DNA of 64,000 bases from Bolinopsis microptera (lineage: Eukaryota; Ctenophora; Tentaculata; Lobata; Bolinopsidae). This document shows, piece by piece, positions 1-9,848 of the stretch. How positions within the stretch are numbered: position 1 is the first letter of the stretch; every line of letters begins with the position of its first letter. The stretch covers positions 13,437,118-13,501,117 of the forward strand of contig NC_087078.1 in the NCBI RefSeq assembly GCF_026151205.1. The letters are read 5' to 3'. Both the position numbers and the translations under genes were made by a program. The notes below the pieces were generated by a model, which was given only the letters and a program-made list of their open reading frames with translations, was not told the DNA's origin and made no database searches.

Positions 1-239
1 GGGATTTTGACCGGGATTTTTTACATAATTTCATTCACTGTGATTTTAAGTTTATCCTTTCATTCATTGTGAATTTCGTCTTTAAACATCCTCTGAGCCA
101 AATACAACAATGTTTAAAATTGCTAAACAAGTTTGAGTAATAAATTATGATCATGAATTAACCAGTAATCGACCGGATTACCGGACCAGTAATCGGTACC
201 GGGAATCCCAGTACCGGGATTGGCAATTTTGAGCTATCC

Positions 240-405
240 CCGTCCCGGTCCCGGTCCCGGTCAAGTCACATTTTTCATCCCGGTCCCAGTCCTGGTAAAT
301 TGATATTCTCAGTCCCGGTCCCGGTCCCGGTCCCGGTCAAGTCACATTTTGTATCCCAGTCCCGGTCCCGGTCCCGGTCAGGCCTGAAATCATGTCCCGG
401 TCACC
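240..405. repeat. CCCGGT simple-repeat tract
   Basis: Runs of the hexamer CCCGGT occur in three blocks separated by the short spacer AAGTCACATTTT and variants of it. The flanking bases 150-235 carry looser copies (ACCGGGAAT, CCGGTACCGGG). An open frame exists across it, but it only reads the repeat (VPVPVPV), so I do not call a gene. Confidence 0.8.
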
Positions 406-699
406 TCCTGTCATTTAGAAGAGAACTTTACAGCCAGAAATTTGATATAGGCCTTCAAACATTTTTATTTCGATTTTGTAAATCTTGGGACCACTAAAAA
501 TCGTTAAAGAACGAGGTCAAAGAATTTCATAATCGAATTAAAAGTCTTAAAAAAGGAAAGATTTCAAAGTTCTGGCTCTAGAGTTTTCTTCCAAATGATC
601 CAGGAACATATCCTGAAAGTTTGAGAGAGATTGAAATGTATGAGAAGATAAATGGGTCAGAGACTAGAATCCCGACGTCATCACCAGGACAACCATGTC

Positions 700-1000
700 A
701 GCGGGCTATTGACCGCTTTTGAATAGCCGGCTAGTGGTCACCTAGTAGCCACTATAAATAAAGAAGGTAGTAGTCGGCTAGTGACCACCTAGTAGACAGT
801 AAATGGTCACTAGCCGGTTATAAGCCAGCGTTTGCTGTTGAATAGTTGGCTAGTGACCACTTTCTAGTTGAGGCTTGATTGTGTCCTGGTTGTGACATGG
901 TTGTGACGCCTGTCTGACGTGGTTATGTCCCCGTTATATCTTGGTTCTGACAGGGTTGTGTCCTGGTTATATCTTGGTTATGTCCTGGTTATTACGTCGA
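700..1000. repeat. Degenerate repeats: GGCTAGTGACCAC, then TGGTTATGTCC
   Basis: GGCTAGTGACCAC or its reverse complement recurs about five times between 715 and 865, so the block is partly self-complementary. From 885 to 1000 a looser unit (TGGTTATGTCC or TGGTTGTGACG) repeats. No coding frame is supported. Confidence 0.6.
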
Positions 1001-2711
1001 GTTTCTAATCCATGGCCGTAAGTATTAGTCTGATCACACCTTTATTTCATTTTCTGTGACGGACTTTTAACCAGGTTTACCTTTTCTAGCTATGACAAGT
1101 AACCGGTCGGAGCAGACAGTTGCGTAACATCGTTTGTAGAAGACTACTGTCTAATCGGTAAGTATTAATAATTGTTATATATAAAGTGATATATTTGGAA
1201 TTGCTTAAATAGGGAATTAGAGTTATTTTATTGTGTAATAAAGTATTTTGTTTTGTACATACGAATAAGGAATTTCATTTGGTATCTAACAGTAAAACCT
1301 TTAATTTTATAAATGTGATCTCCTCGGATGTTTCGAAATGGCCACAACCCATCTCGATAATTTTATATCTCTCATTCCGTCAAATCTTACATTTCTAACA
1401 GTGAAACCGTAAAGTGTCCATTGAGAGCAATTCAATATCAATCCATCACGATAAGTTATGTAGAAGATTCAAATTGTCAAACATGGAAGACTTTTGAGGA
1501 TTAAGCATATGATAAGAACGGTGGGAATAAGTATGAATGAGCACTTCACATCAATGAGAATACATAACAACATAGTTAATAAACAAATTCCGCATCGAAA
1601 TGGTATTTAAATAGAATATAATAGAATATAAACGAATTCGGAAACGAAACAATTAAATTAAAGAGCTACTAACGTATTCGAGTGAACATATGACAGTATT
1701 TTCTTTAGCGCTCGATTTTCACACTTCGATGTAAATTGTCGAAAATATGCGCGGCACATCCAACATCTTATAGGATTTTGATTTCATTTTATAATGATTT
1801 TTTAGCGGGAATACATATATATTTATATATATATATACAGCAACGAAATATATATATATATATATATAACATTTAAATTAGTCTTAACTATTGATTATAA
1901 GATTAATTAAAAATTTTCCCACGATTATATATTTATTTGTATCACGTTGCGACCCCAACGGTCGTTTCACTATTTCACCGTTTCACTGTTTCACTGTTTC
2001 ACTGTTTCACCCTTTATAGTCCTGACGATACAGGGGAGCCGCGCACTCGTGCACGGCGGGTCATACAACGTATGACAAATATTTATATAAAGCGCGAAAG
2101 CCTAAATTTGACCACTTTTTGAATTTGCTTTGGATTAAAAATCTTGAAATAATTATTTAATTTTAACTGTTAACATTATCTTGTGCGATTCCAAAAAACT
2201 CTACTGATTAGAGTTTAAAGGGTGATCATACTCGTAAAATATATGTTCCAAAGACCGTCAACGAGTCCAATTCGGCGCATAGCATGTCTTGATAAGTTAT
2301 TAACTTGCTCTAACCAGAGCCCTCTCGCTTGCAGTAGCGCGCGACGGCCGAAACAAGCGCGTCACGCAGTACGCGTACACACATGGCTATGTCAAGTTAT
2401 TAACATACTAGTTAGAGTCTATCTCCAAAAGTAAAATAAATATCAACCTCCGTTTTTCAGCAAAATTTTTATCTCGTAAAACTAAAGTCAGCTTCCGATC
2501 CCAGGAGCACAATTTGAGATTACCTATAAGCTTGATTAATAGTTCTCACATATGGGTGCGATTACAGATTAGATTTTGGTCGTTCTCATGTAGCTGTGCA
2601 CATGCTCATACGTTTTTGTTTTGTTGTTTATGAGTAAGCTATGTGACTTTGAAAGTAAGCTGATTTCGAATAAAACTTATTACTGATTACATAGCATGAA
2701 AATCATTTTTT
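1001..2711. other. Non-coding stretch with AT microsatellite
   Basis: No gene seen. It holds an AT/ATAT tract at about 1806-1868 and a 10-bp unit, GTTTCACT plus two variable bases, repeated at about 1965-2012. Short open frames at 1937 and 2222 have no recognisable content. Confidence 0.6.
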
Positions 2712-2719
2712 GACGAGTT

Positions 2720-2805
2720 TTACTGGGCCGCGCTCAGCCTGTCATTCCGCCGAATCTCTATATCATATATGTTTATAAACATAATAGCCTGAGGTCCCCA
2801 GGTAA
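2720..2805 (-). mobile_element. Tiny hAT-like MITE, complete copy
   Basis: An 86-bp element with imperfect terminal inverted repeats, TTACTGGG at this end and TTACCTGGGG read from the other end. It is flanked by a perfect 8-bp direct repeat GACGAGTT (2712-2719 and 2806-2813). The interior has the palindrome TGTTTATAAACA and the conserved box GACAGGCTGAGCGC. A second complete copy at 27465-27562 has a different perfect 8-bp flank, so both ends and the duplication length are supported. An 8-bp duplication suggests hAT-type mobilisation. That class is inferred, since no transposase is encoded. Confidence 0.85.
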
Positions 2806-2813
2806 GACGAGTT

Positions 2814-4341
2814 ATGATCAAATAACCATTTTTATCAGACGTGCGCACGTAACAGGCTTGTTAAACGATATTTTAGCTGAATTTATGCTTTATATATAAT
2901 TAAAAATTGAAAATACAACCATATACACAGGCCGCCGCGCACACAGCTACACATTGTTGAGATATCCTTAGATGCGGCTGTAAGCGTCGCGCGCAGAGTC
3001 TATTCAATTGTTATTGTACAATTACATGTCACATTTATTAATTACTAGAGCCAACATTTCAAAAGCAGAATAATTTTAGGGTTATTTTGTATTTTGCGCG
3101 CGAGCTCAAACTTGCTGTAATAAAAAGCTTGACATACGTTGCATGCCACTTTTCGCGCGCGAAGCGCGCCGCCGAAGGCGGAAAAATAATATTTGTGATG
3201 ATATTTGTGATACGTAACATGTATCAATAAAAAGCATTTCAAACTTAAACCTATCGCGATGCAAATTTTGCTGATATTTTTCTCGAAAAATCAAAGACAA
3301 CATTGATCATGCATTATTTTTTTGCATTTTTGGGCTATCTCAGGATTACTGATTATCAACAATCATGTGTGCCTAGTGTTTCGAGAAAAAATAGGCGCGC
3401 GCTACTTCAAAGAAATTCAGACGAGTATCATCCGTCAATATTTTGAAAATCGGTGCGATGCACCACTGGGCCACGCTGAACTGCGAAAGATTGACATTTT
3501 CTATCAATAATCACGTTAGCTAGTGAATCTGAAGAAAATTCTTTCGAAACTGATAGAGTGTAGAGGAAGTGGCTTAAAATGTAAAATGTTAATTAGGACC
3601 AGCTGTTGTAGGTTTACAACCTACTAGAACGCGCGCCGAGTTGGACTCGGTCCAATATTGAATATATGGAACAGATATTTTACGAGTATCACCCGTTAAG
3701 ACCAGCTGTCTTTATGGTCCCATGTAAAATATGGTTCCTTCCCATTACAAAATTATCGCTGGTTTAAGGTAAGCGCTTGAGTGTAAAATATGTATTTTAT
3801 TCGATTTTGGAAATTTTGGAACTCTAAAACATAAAAATTGCGTCAACAAAAAGGATTCAAGATTTTAAAAATCAAACAAATATTTATTCAATCAAACTAG
3901 TTAAGTAAATAAATAAAAATAATATCTTTGAATTGATCCATGCAGCATATCCTAAAAGTTCCAGGGTGATTGCTCAACAAATGTAGGAGAAATTGATGTT
4001 CCCCCTACCATCGAGTGTAGAAATAAGTAATCAGGTTTGGATATAGGAATACAAGGAATACAAGGAATATAAGGAATACAAATAATACAAATAATACAAA
4101 TTTAAAATCTTAAGTTACAATAGTAACTGTTAAGATAATAACAATATCATAAGATTTGAATTTATTATATTAATATAACTTAAACTAAAGTGATAAATAA
4201 AGATTTTGACAAAAAAAATTTTGTTTACAGTCGCCTTGGTAATGCTGTGTGCTGTAATGCGTATATATATTAAGCCAGGCCACTTTGCACTCGTTGTTGC
4301 GCGAAAAGAAACAAAAGCGCTGGTACAGTGATTTTCAGTGT
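2814..4341. other. Non-coding stretch
   Basis: No gene seen. Bases 3145-3182 form a GC-rich self-complementary patch (GCGCGCGAAGCGCGC then GCCGAAGGC). Bases 4045-4100 carry an AATAC/AATACAAGG short repeat. The short open frames here have no domain signal. Confidence 0.55.
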
Positions 4342-5094
4342 TCATGTACTGGCCAGAGAGTCGACGAATTTCTTGCGGTTGTTAAAACACGTAGTGGCAA
4401 ATCTTCCAACGACTCTCGTGAGGTGGACTTGACTTTCGTTCGTGATTAATTCAATGATTTCACCGTTGTTGCTGATGAATTTGAGGACGTTTGCTCCAGG
4501 GATGTCGCAGATGGTTCGATTGGATTTGATATGAGTGACTGGATCTTTTCTAAGACTTTTCGCCTCGATGAAGCGTTAAGATTACAGTGGTTGATTGCAA
4601 CTATATATATATTGCACCAGGAGCATATTCGTTCATCGCGATGAGTTTAATTATATAGGCTAAGTTCAATTTCGAGTCGATGTGCACTGATCCGCAGTTT
4701 TGTGATATTAGCACGGCCTCTGCATATTTAATGACACTGTCGTCTAGGCAATACTCTTTGTTAAATATGAATTTTAGGTCACGATAGAATTCTAATTTCC
4801 GAGAAGTGTTGATACAGGACCCCCAATATTCTCTAAAGCTACATTTCAAAGTTTTAGTAATGACGTGTGGTGTGAATATTTTACTCCCAACGGGTTGTGT
4901 TGATTGCGGAGGAAACCGTTGTGAATAAGAAAGTCCTTTTTTGGTGGTTTTGCGATACTCGGGTTTCTTTCGAAAATTAGCTTGGAGTGATTGTTTTTGA
5001 GTGTGCGGTAGGCTGTGACATGATCGGTAGAGAAACATGGGTCTAGCGCGAGGACAGGCTTCAAACCCCTGTACCAGTCCAATTTCATGTTCAT
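4342..5094 (-). pseudogene. Broken minus-strand coding-like region, unidentified
   Basis: Three overlapping open segments on the minus strand look like pieces of one older reading frame. They are about 5094-4846, 5038-4601 (145 codons, ending at a TAG in an ATATAT run) and about 4580-4342 in another frame, ending in TGA. The last segment has normal-looking protein composition (for example ICDIPGANVLKFISN), which is unusual for chance sequence here. I do not recognise the family. It lies just beyond the 3' end of the CR1-like LINE, so older transposon debris is the simplest guess. A frameshifted host gene or a gene with small introns is also possible. Confidence 0.3.
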
Positions 5095-5388
5095 CTGTTC
5101 TTTGAAAGCTAAGGAGACAAGGAGTTATCTTTGAGATTTTTCAAGCGTTGGCTATATTTGAGAGTGATTAGATTAGATTAGATTAAGAATAATGACATAA
5201 ACATCATCACTAGTTTTAAACATTCTTTCTGATTTCCTCATTATCAGAACTGTGAACATTTCACAGCCTTCGTCATTAAAAAACAAACAAATTCTATAAC
5301 TAACATAATTGTCATAATTTATTTACATTTAAAAAAGTTTAAAAAGTTAAAAACCGTTAATTTAAAAAATAAATAAATAAAAACAAAT

Positions 5389-8385
5389 TCATGAGATATT
5401 TATTCCCTTTCTCTTGGCAACACACGGATTTTTATATAAATATTGGACTTGTTGCTTCTTCTTTTCGATATAATTTACACCCTCTATTTTTGCTAAAACT
5501 ATATTTGACACTTCCCAAAAATTGCCTGTGTCTACTAAATTATTAGTCTTTTTAAATTCTTCTAGATTAATTTTAAAATCAATAACAGACACTGAATTTC
5601 TAACAAAAGATGGCAATTTATTCCAAAAGCTGATAACACGCTCTGATAAAAAATTATTAGACAAGGTTTTAATATTTCTATCAATATTGTTAGATTTAGT
5701 GCTAACAATTTTATCTCCCGATCTACTTAAATTGAAAATATCTTTTCCATACTCAACCAATCCATTTACAATTTTGTAGGCTTCAATCAAATCTCCTCTA
5801 ACCCGTCTCTCTGCGAGTGTTGTAATCTGTAAGGCATCCAACCTTTCACTGTAAGGAAGTGTTCCAATATCATCAATAAGGCGTGTGAACCTTCTCTGGA
5901 CATTTTCCAGTTCAATGATAGTAGCCCAATTCCCATGGCAGGCAGGTGGAGACCACAACTGAGCACAATACTCCAAGTGAGGTCTTATTATAGTTTTATA
6001 AACATTTCTCATAACATTAATTTCTCTTATAATGAGATTCCTTGTAACCCATGCAATCATACTGTTTGCTTTACTAATACAACTTTTAATATGTTTCGAC
6101 CATTTCAAATCTGAAGAAGTTAAAACTCCAAGATCTTTCTCTGCTTCAATACATTCAAGTGTAACACCACTAAATACATATTCTTGAAGGGGATTTTCAT
6201 TAAATGGAACATGCATTATTTTGCATTTGCTAGGATTAAACTTTAACAGCCACACATTTTGCCAGTTTTGCAAGCTTTCTAACATATTGAAAGTGCTTTC
6301 AGTGTCATTGGTATCCATAATAACTTTAAGATCATCTGCAAACAGTTTTGATATACCATTAATACAATCAGGCAAGTCATTGATAAAAATGACAAACAAT
6401 AAAGGACCTAAAACAGACCCTTGTGGGACGCCTGGTAAAACATCACGAAGGTAGGAATATGCTCCACCAACAAATGTCTTAAATCTTCTTCCAGATAAAA
6501 AGTCTTTCACAATATCTAAAGTGTTACCACTTATACCCAAATTTCTCATTTTTGTAAGTAGTCTATGATGTGGAACACTATCAAATGCTTTACAAAAATC
6601 TAAGTAAAACACATCTACGGGTGCACCATCTTCTAATAGTTCGATGATACATTCTACACTCTCTAATAGATTAGATAAACAAGATTTACCTTCTACAAAT
6701 CCATGCTGGTTTGGATTTATCTTCTTACTAACAAAACTCATAATATGCCTCCTTACTAATTTTTCATATAATTTACATAAAATGCATGTAAGTGACACTG
6801 GCCTGTAATTTAGGGCATCTTTCCGACTACCCTTTTTATAAAGAGATGTAACATTTGCTGTCTTCCACTGTTCTGGAATTTTTCCACTTGAAGCACATGT
6901 TTGAAATAATTTAGTCACAGCAGAAACAAAACTTGAATTATGTTCAAGTTCTTTTAATAATTTAGGATGAATGCCATCTGGCCCTTTACTTTTACTAATA
7001 TTAATTCTTTTCAGTTCTCTGCCAACATCATCCATTGTTATCTCAATATTTTCAATGTGTAACTCATCCGCAATAAAATAACATTCTCTGTTCAAAGGTC
7101 CATCTGGTTCTTTGACAAAAACTGAAGCAAAAGCATCAACCAATACTTCGGCAGTTTCAAAATTACTTTTGGTCAAAGATCCGTCCGGTTTTTCCAGGGA
7201 TGATACACAACTTTTTAACACTCTTTTCCCTCTTAAATATGCATAAAATGGCTTCGTATTATATTTCATACACTGTGTAATTTTTCTTTCATAATTAACT
7301 TTACACTTAAATGACTTACTATCAAACTGTCCTTGTTGGTTCAGTGCAACATTAAGATTTTCAGAAGAAGGATTATTATCAAAAATATACCAACATTTAT
7401 CTGTCTTTTTCCTGCATCTTTTTAAGGATGAATTTGCCCAAGGCTTACATTTAAAGTTCTTTTCCGTCGGAACTATATCAGATACTAAGTTAAGCTTTGA
7501 GTGTAACTCACTCCACATATCTTCAGAAGTTAAAGTACCCTCACTAAAAGACCAGTCAATTTCAGCTGATCTGTGTAACAATTCTTTGCCAGAGACTTTT
7601 CCCCATAACTTTCTAGGCTCCTTTGCAGCCTCATCATCTTGCTTACTGTTACTAAGACTTAGATTTAATTCTACATTAAAACAAACATGATCGCTCTTCC
7701 CCAAGGGGGAGACAATCATTACTTCATTGACAATAGCTTCGTTTGTAGAGAGAACCTGATCTAGTGTACTCTCTTGAAGTTTACCGCTGACAACTCTACG
7801 TCTGGTAACTTCATCTGTGATATACCAAACCAAGCCATTGTCTTGTACACATTCCATAAAATTCTTTTCTATAATTAAACCCTTATTACTTGTTCCTAAA
7901 GGAGCATTAACAGTTCCACTAAGCCAAGATACATTTGGTAAATTTAAATCTCCAACTAGGATTGATTCAACATTAAAAACAGCTAGTTTTGCAATCATTT
8001 TGGTCATCGCATTGTTCTGTGCTTTAGAAAGAGACATTGATCTATAAATACATGCAATATTTACCCTACCAATGTTGCTATCGAATTCAACAGCAATCGA
8101 ATCAGTGACCCTAAACCAATCTATGACAACTGGATTCAAAGAGTCTTTAATATAAATAATACAGCCTCCACCACTACTAACAGAACTTTCTCCTACTTCT
8201 TCATTAACTGTAAAATCTCTATCTTTTCTAAATATTTTGAAACCAGGTATGCTAATTTCAGCATCAATAATTTCATTGTTAAAATGAGTTTCATTTATGC
8301 AAACAATGTCAGACTGGTACAGCGAAACAGCATTTCTCAATTCACAAAACTTATTATATAAACTATTACTGTTACTATAAAACAA
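5389..8385 (-). CDS. LINE ORF2: AP-like endonuclease plus reverse transcriptase
   Basis: This protein would nick chromosomal DNA and reverse-transcribe the element RNA at the nick (target-primed reverse transcription). Counting from the first residue shown, the N-terminal endonuclease/exonuclease/phosphatase domain shows NETH at about 31-34, GDLNLP at 145-150 and SDH at 231-233. The reverse transcriptase shows KGPDGI at 467-472, the first catalytic aspartate in YLDFCKAFD at 594-602, GVPQGSVLGP at 652-661 and the FADD active site at 682-685. A thumb and C-terminal region follows to residue 998. The frame begins at a TTG codon, and the same frame is open upstream through CLNLKLFYSN, which overlaps the end of ORF1. 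Translation therefore probably depends on ORF1 (reinitiation or frameshift), not on an ATG of its own. All key catalytic residues are present. Length is normal for a CR1-type ORF2. Confidence 0.92.
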   Translation of the reverse strand: MFYSNSNSLYNKFCELRNAVSLYQSDIVCINETHFNNEIIDAEISIPGFKIFRKDRDFTVNEEVGESSVSSGGGCIIYIKDSLNPVVIDWFRVTDSIAVEFDSNIGRVNIACIYRSMSLSKAQNNAMTKMIAKLAVFNVESILVGDLNLPNVSWLSGTVNAPLGTSNKGLIIEKNFMECVQDNGLVWYITDEVTRRRVVSGKLQESTLDQVLSTNEAIVNEVMIVSPLGKSDHVCFNVELNLSLSNSKQDDEAAKEPRKLWGKVSGKELLHRSAEIDWSFSEGTLTSEDMWSELHSKLNLVSDIVPTEKNFKCKPWANSSLKRCRKKTDKCWYIFDNNPSSENLNVALNQQGQFDSKSFKCKVNYERKITQCMKYNTKPFYAYLRGKRVLKSCVSSLEKPDGSLTKSNFETAEVLVDAFASVFVKEPDGPLNRECYFIADELHIENIEITMDDVGRELKRINISKSKGPDGIHPKLLKELEHNSSFVSAVTKLFQTCASSGKIPEQWKTANVTSLYKKGSRKDALNYRPVSLTCILCKLYEKLVRRHIMSFVSKKINPNQHGFVEGKSCLSNLLESVECIIELLEDGAPVDVFYLDFCKAFDSVPHHRLLTKMRNLGISGNTLDIVKDFLSGRRFKTFVGGAYSYLRDVLPGVPQGSVLGPLLFVIFINDLPDCINGISKLFADDLKVIMDTNDTESTFNMLESLQNWQNVWLLKFNPSKCKIMHVPFNENPLQEYVFSGVTLECIEAEKDLGVLTSSDLKWSKHIKSCISKANSMIAWVTRNLIIREINVMRNVYKTIIRPHLEYCAQLWSPPACHGNWATIIELENVQRRFTRLIDDIGTLPYSERLDALQITTLAERRVRGDLIEAYKIVNGLVEYGKDIFNLSRSGDKIVSTKSNNIDRNIKTLSNNFLSERVISFWNKLPSFVRNSVSVIDFKINLEEFKKTNNLVDTGNFWEVSNIVLAKIEGVNYIEKKKQQVQYLYKNPCVAKRKGINIS

Positions 8386-8402
8386 TTTAAGGTTTAGGCA
8401 TT

Positions 8403-8954
8403 CTATAGTTTTGCTTTCTCTGCAAGTCGCTTTCTCCGTTCCTGTCTCACAAAAAATTGGACGTCTCTGTCAGCTCTGTTCAGATCCTGATTGATCCAAT
8501 AAACTTCTTTCTTCGTTTTCTCAGAATCCACTTCTATCTTCCAACCTTTCCCATAGTTACTCCAATACAATGCAGCCTCTTTTGATTTGAGTTTTACAAT
8601 CAGCGGTCTAGGTTGATGTTCCCTGCTTTCACCAGATTCAGTTAATTTACCTGCCCGAAAACAGGACACGATCACGTCTTCTTCCATGCCACAAATTTCA
8701 TGTAAAAACTTGAGATCATTGCTTTGAGATCTGTTCTCTTTGATATCCATTTCGGGAACGTGTCTAATGATCACATTACATTCTCTTTTGATCCGTTGGA
8801 TCTTGTCAGCATCAATCTGTTGGACTGTTGCCTTCACTAATTGAGTTGGTGGCTTGTCACTAATAGTTGCCTGGAGGTCAACCTTCGCTGCATCAACGTA
8901 GCTCTTCACTTTTGAAGATGATTCATTGACTATATCTTTTTTGACAGCAGCCAT
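8403..8954 (-). CDS. LINE ORF1-like protein, probably 5'-truncated
   Basis: 183 codons immediately upstream of ORF2, ending in TAG at 8403-8405, where the ORF2 frame is already open. A charged, helix-prone N-terminus (about residues 1-60) is followed by a compact segment with VIIRHVPE and VSCFRAGK, then a basic C-terminus (RQERRKRLAEKAK). This layout, helical then RNA-binding-like, is common for ORF1 proteins that package LINE RNA. No zinc knuckle is visible. The frame is open some 40 codons further upstream without an ATG, so the annotated start may not be the natural one. Assignment rests mainly on position. Confidence 0.6.
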   Translation of the reverse strand: MAAVKKDIVNESSSKVKSYVDAAKVDLQATISDKPPTQLVKATVQQIDADKIQRIKRECNVIIRHVPEMDIKENRSQSNDLKFLHEICGMEEDVIVSCFRAGKLTESGESREHQPRPLIVKLKSKEAALYWSNYGKGWKIEVDSEKTKKEVYWINQDLNRADRDVQFFVRQERRKRLAEKAKL

Positions 8955-9180
8955 TGCTGTTGGTAACTCATTCTGCAGACTGTTCTTAACAGCATTGGTA
9001 ATCGTTTCATTAATGAGGTTAATATATATGAGTATGTGAAACTTTGCAACGGTGAGGACAGAAGCTGACTCTTATTTACCACACCCTTTCTGCAGGGGCG
9101 AGTATTTTGCTGTCTGACGACAGTCATGTGGTAATTAATTGCATTGACAGCAACCAGCTTTGTTCAGTGGTAAAAAGTTA

Positions 9181-9848
9181 TAATGTCAGAATATATATAC
9201 AATAAATTAAATCAAGTGATGCAAATGGCAGAGCACAATCGTAAATCCTGAGCAATAAATATGATCTATCCCTCGTAGCTCTTCTCCTCAGGTATCAAGT
9301 TGTTGAAAAGTCATTTTCGATAGCCTCTGAGTCTGAAGGCCGAGCCCCCGCTCATATTGCACAGGGGAGGCCTGCCTTCCATGATCGCAGTACAAAGGGG
9401 AAGCCTTGAGTCCAAAATCGTGTAACGATCGAGGGGTGGGTGTGGAATTTGAAATACCAAAAAAACATCTTCGGTTACAGCAGGGTAACATGGAAAATAA
9501 ACTAAAGTGATTTCCAGGATAACTTTGAAACATTTTTGGCTTAGAAAATTTTCAGTCCAATTCATCCCAATACGTACTTCTGAAGGCAGAGCTTCCGAGT
9601 TCGGTTTGCAAAGAGGAGGCATGCTTTCCGGGATTGAATCGCAAAAGGGAAGCCTTGATAGGTTATGAATATAATAGGCTGAAGGCTCCTAATGAATAAG
9701 GCTCCTTCCAATTGTCCAAATTGTGTGCGAAAAATTCTCATAATGATAGTCTGCTAATGTTTGCCAATGTCTGTCCAAGCCCCCCTCCCCCCGCCCTCTT
9801 GTTTGTTTTAGAATAGCTTCAGATTTAATTACTATTCTTTTATCAGTT
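9181..9848. other. Intergenic, with a diverged ~100-bp duplication
   Basis: Bases about 9325-9415 and 9575-9655 are diverged copies of each other (CTGAAGGC-AGAGC-TCC, then CAAAGGGGAAGCCTTGA). No gene seen. A C-rich patch at 9780-9800 and an acceptor-like TTTTATCAG precede the SR gene A start codon, so a non-coding 5' exon may lie upstream. Confidence 0.5.

Larger units (their letters stand above)
5166..9180 (-). mobile_element. CR1-like non-LTR retrotransposon (LINE)
   Basis: Minus-strand element. From 5' to 3' it has an ORF1-like frame (8954-8403), ORF2 with endonuclease and reverse transcriptase (8385-5389), about 200 bp of 3' UTR, and a 3'-terminal microsatellite of four TAATC units (5166-5185). 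Ending in a short tandem repeat rather than poly(A) is characteristic of CR1/L2-type LINEs. The 5' limit near 9180 is approximate: no clean target duplication was found, and ORF1 appears 5'-truncated because the in-frame codons above its first ATG reach a stop near 9075. ORF2 has no internal stop, so the insertion is young or its source is active. Confidence 0.85.

Noticed and set aside
3045-3510. Short frames around a GC-rich palindrome
   Set aside because: Overlapping frames with no homology signal; the palindrome explains the stop-poor patch.
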